Of a stretch of 64,000 bases of DNA, positions 61,557 to 64,000 are shown piece after piece. Origin of the DNA: Brevibacterium sp. W7.2 (GTDB taxonomy: Bacteria > Actinomycetota > Actinomycetes > Actinomycetales > Brevibacteriaceae); assembly GCF_018137945.1 (NCBI RefSeq), contig NZ_CP073089.1, positions 1,674,001 through 1,738,000 of the forward strand, written 5' to 3'. The notes under the pieces were generated by a model. That model made no database searches, was not told the DNA's origin, and saw only the letters and a list, made by a program, of their open reading frames with translations. The first letter of the stretch is position 1. Each line of letters opens with the position of its first letter. Made by a program: the position numbers and the translations under genes.

Positions 61557-63425
61557 ATGTCACCTCAGGTGTCGCCACAAGCACTCCAGCGGATCACACC
61601 GTCCGCAACCTCACCCGAGTTGATCCGCAATTTCTGCATCATCGCCCACATCGACCACGGCAAGTCGACCCTGGCCGACCGGATGCTCCAGATCACCGGA
61701 GTCGTCCAGCCCCGCGACATGCGCGCGCAGTACCTCGACCGGATGGACATCGAACGCGAGCGCGGCATCACGATCAAATCGCAGGCCGTACGCATGCCCT
61801 GGGAGACCGAGGGCACCCCGTACGCGCTCAACATGATCGACACCCCCGGACACGTCGACTTCACGTACGAGGTCTCCCGGTCGCTGGCCGCCTGTGAGGG
61901 TGCGCTCCTCCTCGTCGACTCCGCGCAGGGCATCGAGGCCCAGACGCTCGCGAACCTCTACCTCGCGATGGAGAACGATCTCACGATCATCCCCGTCCTC
62001 AACAAGATCGACCTGCCCGCCGCGCAGCCGGACAAGTACGCCGAGGAGCTGGCGAACCTCATCGGCAGCGACCCGGCCGACGTCCTCCGCGTCTCCGGCA
62101 AGACCGGCGAAGGCGTCGAGGGCGTCCTCGACCGGATCATCACCGACATTCCCGCCCCCGTCGGCGACGCCGATGCTCCGGCCCGGGCGATGATCTTCGA
62201 CTCCGTCTACGACACCTACCGCGGTGTCGTCACCTATGTCCGCGTCGTCGACGGCTCGCTCTCCCCGCGGGAGAAGGTGACGATGATGTCGACGGGCACG
62301 ACCCACGAGCTCCTCGAGATCGGCGTGTCCTCCCCGGAGCCGATCGCGACGAAGGGACTCGGCGTCGGTGAGGTCGGCTACCTCATCACCGGCGTCAAGG
62401 ACGTCCGCCAGTCGAAGGTCGGCGACACCGTGACCGCGACGAAGGCCCCCGCCGAGGCGCCCCTGGCCGGATACTCCGAACCCAAGCCGATGGTGTTCTC
62501 CGGTCTCTTCCCGATCGACGGCTCCGACTACCCGGCGCTGCGCGATGCCCTCGACAAGCTCAAGCTCAACGACGCCGCACTCGTCTACGAGCCCGAGACC
62601 TCGACCGCACTCGGCTTCGGCTTCCGCTGCGGGTTCCTCGGCCTGCTCCACCTCGAGATCGTTCGGGAGCGCCTCGAGCGCGAATTCGACCTCGACCTCA
62701 TCTCGACCGCCCCGAGCGTGATCTACAACGTCACCCTCGAGGACCGTTCGGAGGTCGTCGTGACGAACCCGAGCGAGTTCCCGACCGGCAAGATCCGCGA
62801 GGTCCGCGAACCGATGGTGCGCGCGACCATCCTCACGCCGAGTGACTACATCGGCGCGGTCATGGAGCTGTGCCAGGATCGTCGCGGCAAGCTCCAGGGC
62901 ATGGACTACCTGTCCTCGGACCGCGTGGAGATCCGCTACCGGCTGCCGCTGGCGGAGATCGTCTTCGACTTCTTCGACCAGCTCAAGTCCCGGACGAAGG
63001 GGTACGCCTCCCTCGACTACGCCGACGACGGTGAGGACGCAGCGGATCTCGTCAAGGTCGACATCCTCCTCCACGGCGACCAGGTCGACGCGTTCTCCGC
63101 GATCGTCCACCGCGACAAGGCCTACGGGTACGGGGTGCTCATGGCCGGCAAGCTGCGCGGACTCATTCCCCGCCAGCAGTTCGAGGTGCCGATCCAGGCC
63201 GCCATCGGCTCGCGCATCATCGCCCGCGAGACCATCCGCGCGATCCGCAAGGACGTGCTCTCGAAGTGCTACGGCGGCGACATCAGCCGCAAGCGCAAGC
63301 TGCTCGAGAAGCAGAAGGAGGGCAAGAAGCGGATGAAGATGGTCGGCAGCGTCGAGGTCCCGCAGGAGGCCTTCATCGCCGCCCTGTCCTCGGACGAGCC
63401 CGACAAGAAGGACGCCAAGAAGTAA
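61557..63425 (+). CDS. lepA: elongation factor 4 (LepA)
   Basis: Ribosome-associated translational GTPase. 622 residues: the G domain with AHIDHGKST (about residues 29-37), [21 protein letters not shown] and NKIDLP, then EF-G-like domains II, III and V, and the LepA-specific C-terminal domain ([30 protein letters not shown]). ATG 61557 with AAAGGG 5 bases upstream. The stop TAA is followed directly by the hemW GTG. Confidence 0.97.
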   Translation: MSPQVSPQALQRITPSATSPELIRNFCIIAHIDHGKSTLADRMLQITGVVQPRDMRAQYLDRMDIERERGITIKSQAVRMPWETEGTPYALNMIDTPGHVDFTYEVSRSLAACEGALLLVDSAQGIEAQTLANLYLAMENDLTIIPVLNKIDLPAAQPDKYAEELANLIGSDPADVLRVSGKTGEGVEGVLDRIITDIPAPVGDADAPARAMIFDSVYDTYRGVVTYVRVVDGSLSPREKVTMMSTGTTHELLEIGVSSPEPIATKGLGVGEVGYLITGVKDVRQSKVGDTVTATKAPAEAPLAGYSEPKPMVFSGLFPIDGSDYPALRDALDKLKLNDAALVYEPETSTALGFGFRCGFLGLLHLEIVRERLEREFDLDLISTAPSVIYNVTLEDRSEVVVTNPSEFPTGKIREVREPMVRATILTPSDYIGAVMELCQDRRGKLQGMDYLSSDRVEIRYRLPLAEIVFDFFDQLKSRTKGYASLDYADDGEDAADLVKVDILLHGDQVDAFSAIVHRDKAYGYGVLMAGKLRGLIPRQQFEVPIQAAIGSRIIARETIRAIRKDVLSKCYGGDISRKRKLLEKQKEGKKRMKMVGSVEVPQEAFIAALSSDEPDKKDAKK

Positions 63426-64000
63426 GTGCCGGCACAACCGCTCGGTGAGATCCCGCCGCTCGACGGTTCCCTTCCCGCCTCGGCGGGGACCGGGACCGAC
63501 ACGCGGCTGAGCCTCTACGTCCACGTCCCGTACTGCCGGGTCCGGTGCGGGTACTGCGACTTCAACACCTACACCGCAGACGAGCTCGGACCGGGCGCGA
63601 ACCGCGAGGACTACCGCGCGATGATCGCCCGTGAGCTCGATCTCTCGACCCGGGTCCTCGCCGAGGCGGGGGCCGGTGACCGTGAGGTCGGGACGATCTT
63701 CTTCGGCGGGGGCACCCCGACGCTCCTGCCCGCCGAGGTGCTCGCCGGGGTGATGGACGACATCCGCGCCCGCTACCGGCTGGCCCCCGACGTCGAGGTG
63801 ACGACCGAGGCGAACCCCGACACGCTCGACCCCGGCTACATCGACACGCTCGCGACGGCCGGCTTCACCCGGATGTCGGTGGGCATGCAGTCGGCGGTGC
63901 CGCACGTGCTCGCCACGCTCGACCGCACGCATGATCCGAAGAAGATCCCCGAGGTCACCCGGTGGATCAAGGACGCGGACCTCGAACTCAGCCTCGACCT
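63426..64000 (+). CDS. hemW: radical SAM heme chaperone HemW, 3' end cut off
   Basis: The frame is open from GTG 63426 to the window end (191 codons). Radical-SAM motif CRVRCGYC, with Cys37, Cys41 and Cys44 binding the 4Fe-4S cluster, then FFGGGTPTLL and EANPDTLD, both typical of the HemN/HemW family. The family was long annotated as oxygen-independent coproporphyrinogen oxidase, but HemW members act in heme delivery. The GTG directly abuts the lepA TAA, with no separate ribosome site, so it is probably coupled; lepA-hemW is a conserved pair. Confidence 0.93.
   Translation, partial: MPAQPLGEIPPLDGSLPASAGTGTDTRLSLYVHVPYCRVRCGYCDFNTYTADELGPGANREDYRAMIARELDLSTRVLAEAGAGDREVGTIFFGGGTPTLLPAEVLAGVMDDIRARYRLAPDVEVTTEANPDTLDPGYIDTLATAGFTRMSVGMQSAVPHVLATLDRTHDPKKIPEVTRWIKDADLELSLD

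Overview
The window is a very GC-rich, gene-dense chromosome segment from an actinobacterium. The best fit is a Brevibacterium-like member of the Micrococcales. This rests on the coproporphyrin-type heme genes (hemE, a HemY/CgoX-type oxidase, HemQ/ChdC), the actinobacterial leuA, the conserved gene strings leuA-recO-uppS-glyS-dus-dgt-dnaG and leuS/nadE/comEA-comEC-holA-rpsT-lepA-hemW, an LGFP-repeat cell-wall amidase and the long GapX-type GAPDH. The genus is an inference. I see no transposase, prophage, CRISPR array, rRNA or tRNA gene.

Layout. 0-3 kb: end of hemE, then cgoX and hemQ, overlapping by 4 bases each. 3-10.2 kb: a one-cysteine OhrR-type regulator diverging from a 74-residue orphan, an msrB-acetyltransferase pair, an alpha/beta hydrolase, a large membrane-anchored penicillin-acylase-family hydrolase with an internal 33-bp minisatellite, and a DUF817 membrane protein. 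10.3-15.7 kb: envelope genes (LGFP amidase, L,D-transpeptidase-like lipoprotein, DUF6636-type anchored protein) and two oxidoreductase-like genes. 15.7-23.5 kb: leuA with a leader peptide, recO-uppS, a DEAD-box helicase and glyS. 23.6-31.6 kb: a probable accessory insert between glyS and dus, with a class III aminotransferase and Lrp regulator, an ectoine-hydrolase-like M24 protein, a lactate-permease-family carrier, an XRE-cupin regulator and an ABC-F protein with an attenuator-like leader. 31.7-36.2 kb: dus-dgt-dnaG. 36.3-40.3 kb: TetR plus a 14-TM-type exporter, a 2-hydroxyacid dehydrogenase and a membrane protein. 40.5-47 kb: GAPDH, YihY, DedA, a CPWA-type glutathionyl-hydroquinone-reductase-like protein and an acyl-CoA synthetase. 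47-64 kb: leuS, nadE, UDP-glucose dehydrogenase, DegV, comEA-comEC, holA, rpsT, a solo PemK-like protein, an exo/endonuclease-phosphatase, lepA and the start of hemW.

The least ordinary features are non-coding. (1) A family of two-stem hairpin repeats lies at 19.5 kb and, in two tandem copies, at 54.1-54.5 kb. Its stems are kept by compensatory and G-U changes. (2) Many spacers consist of short tandem repeats (13, 14, 17, 19, 20, 23, 24 or 33 bp); several start on the stop codon of the preceding gene and can repeat it into all three frames. (3) At least a dozen genes have a -10-like hexamer ending 6-7 bases before the start codon, the layout of leaderless mRNAs; this fixes several starts, including a leader peptide with three leucine codons before leuA. 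(4) The ABC-F gene has a leader with competing hairpins and a small upstream reading frame. Convergent gene pairs are separated by unusually long perfect hairpins.
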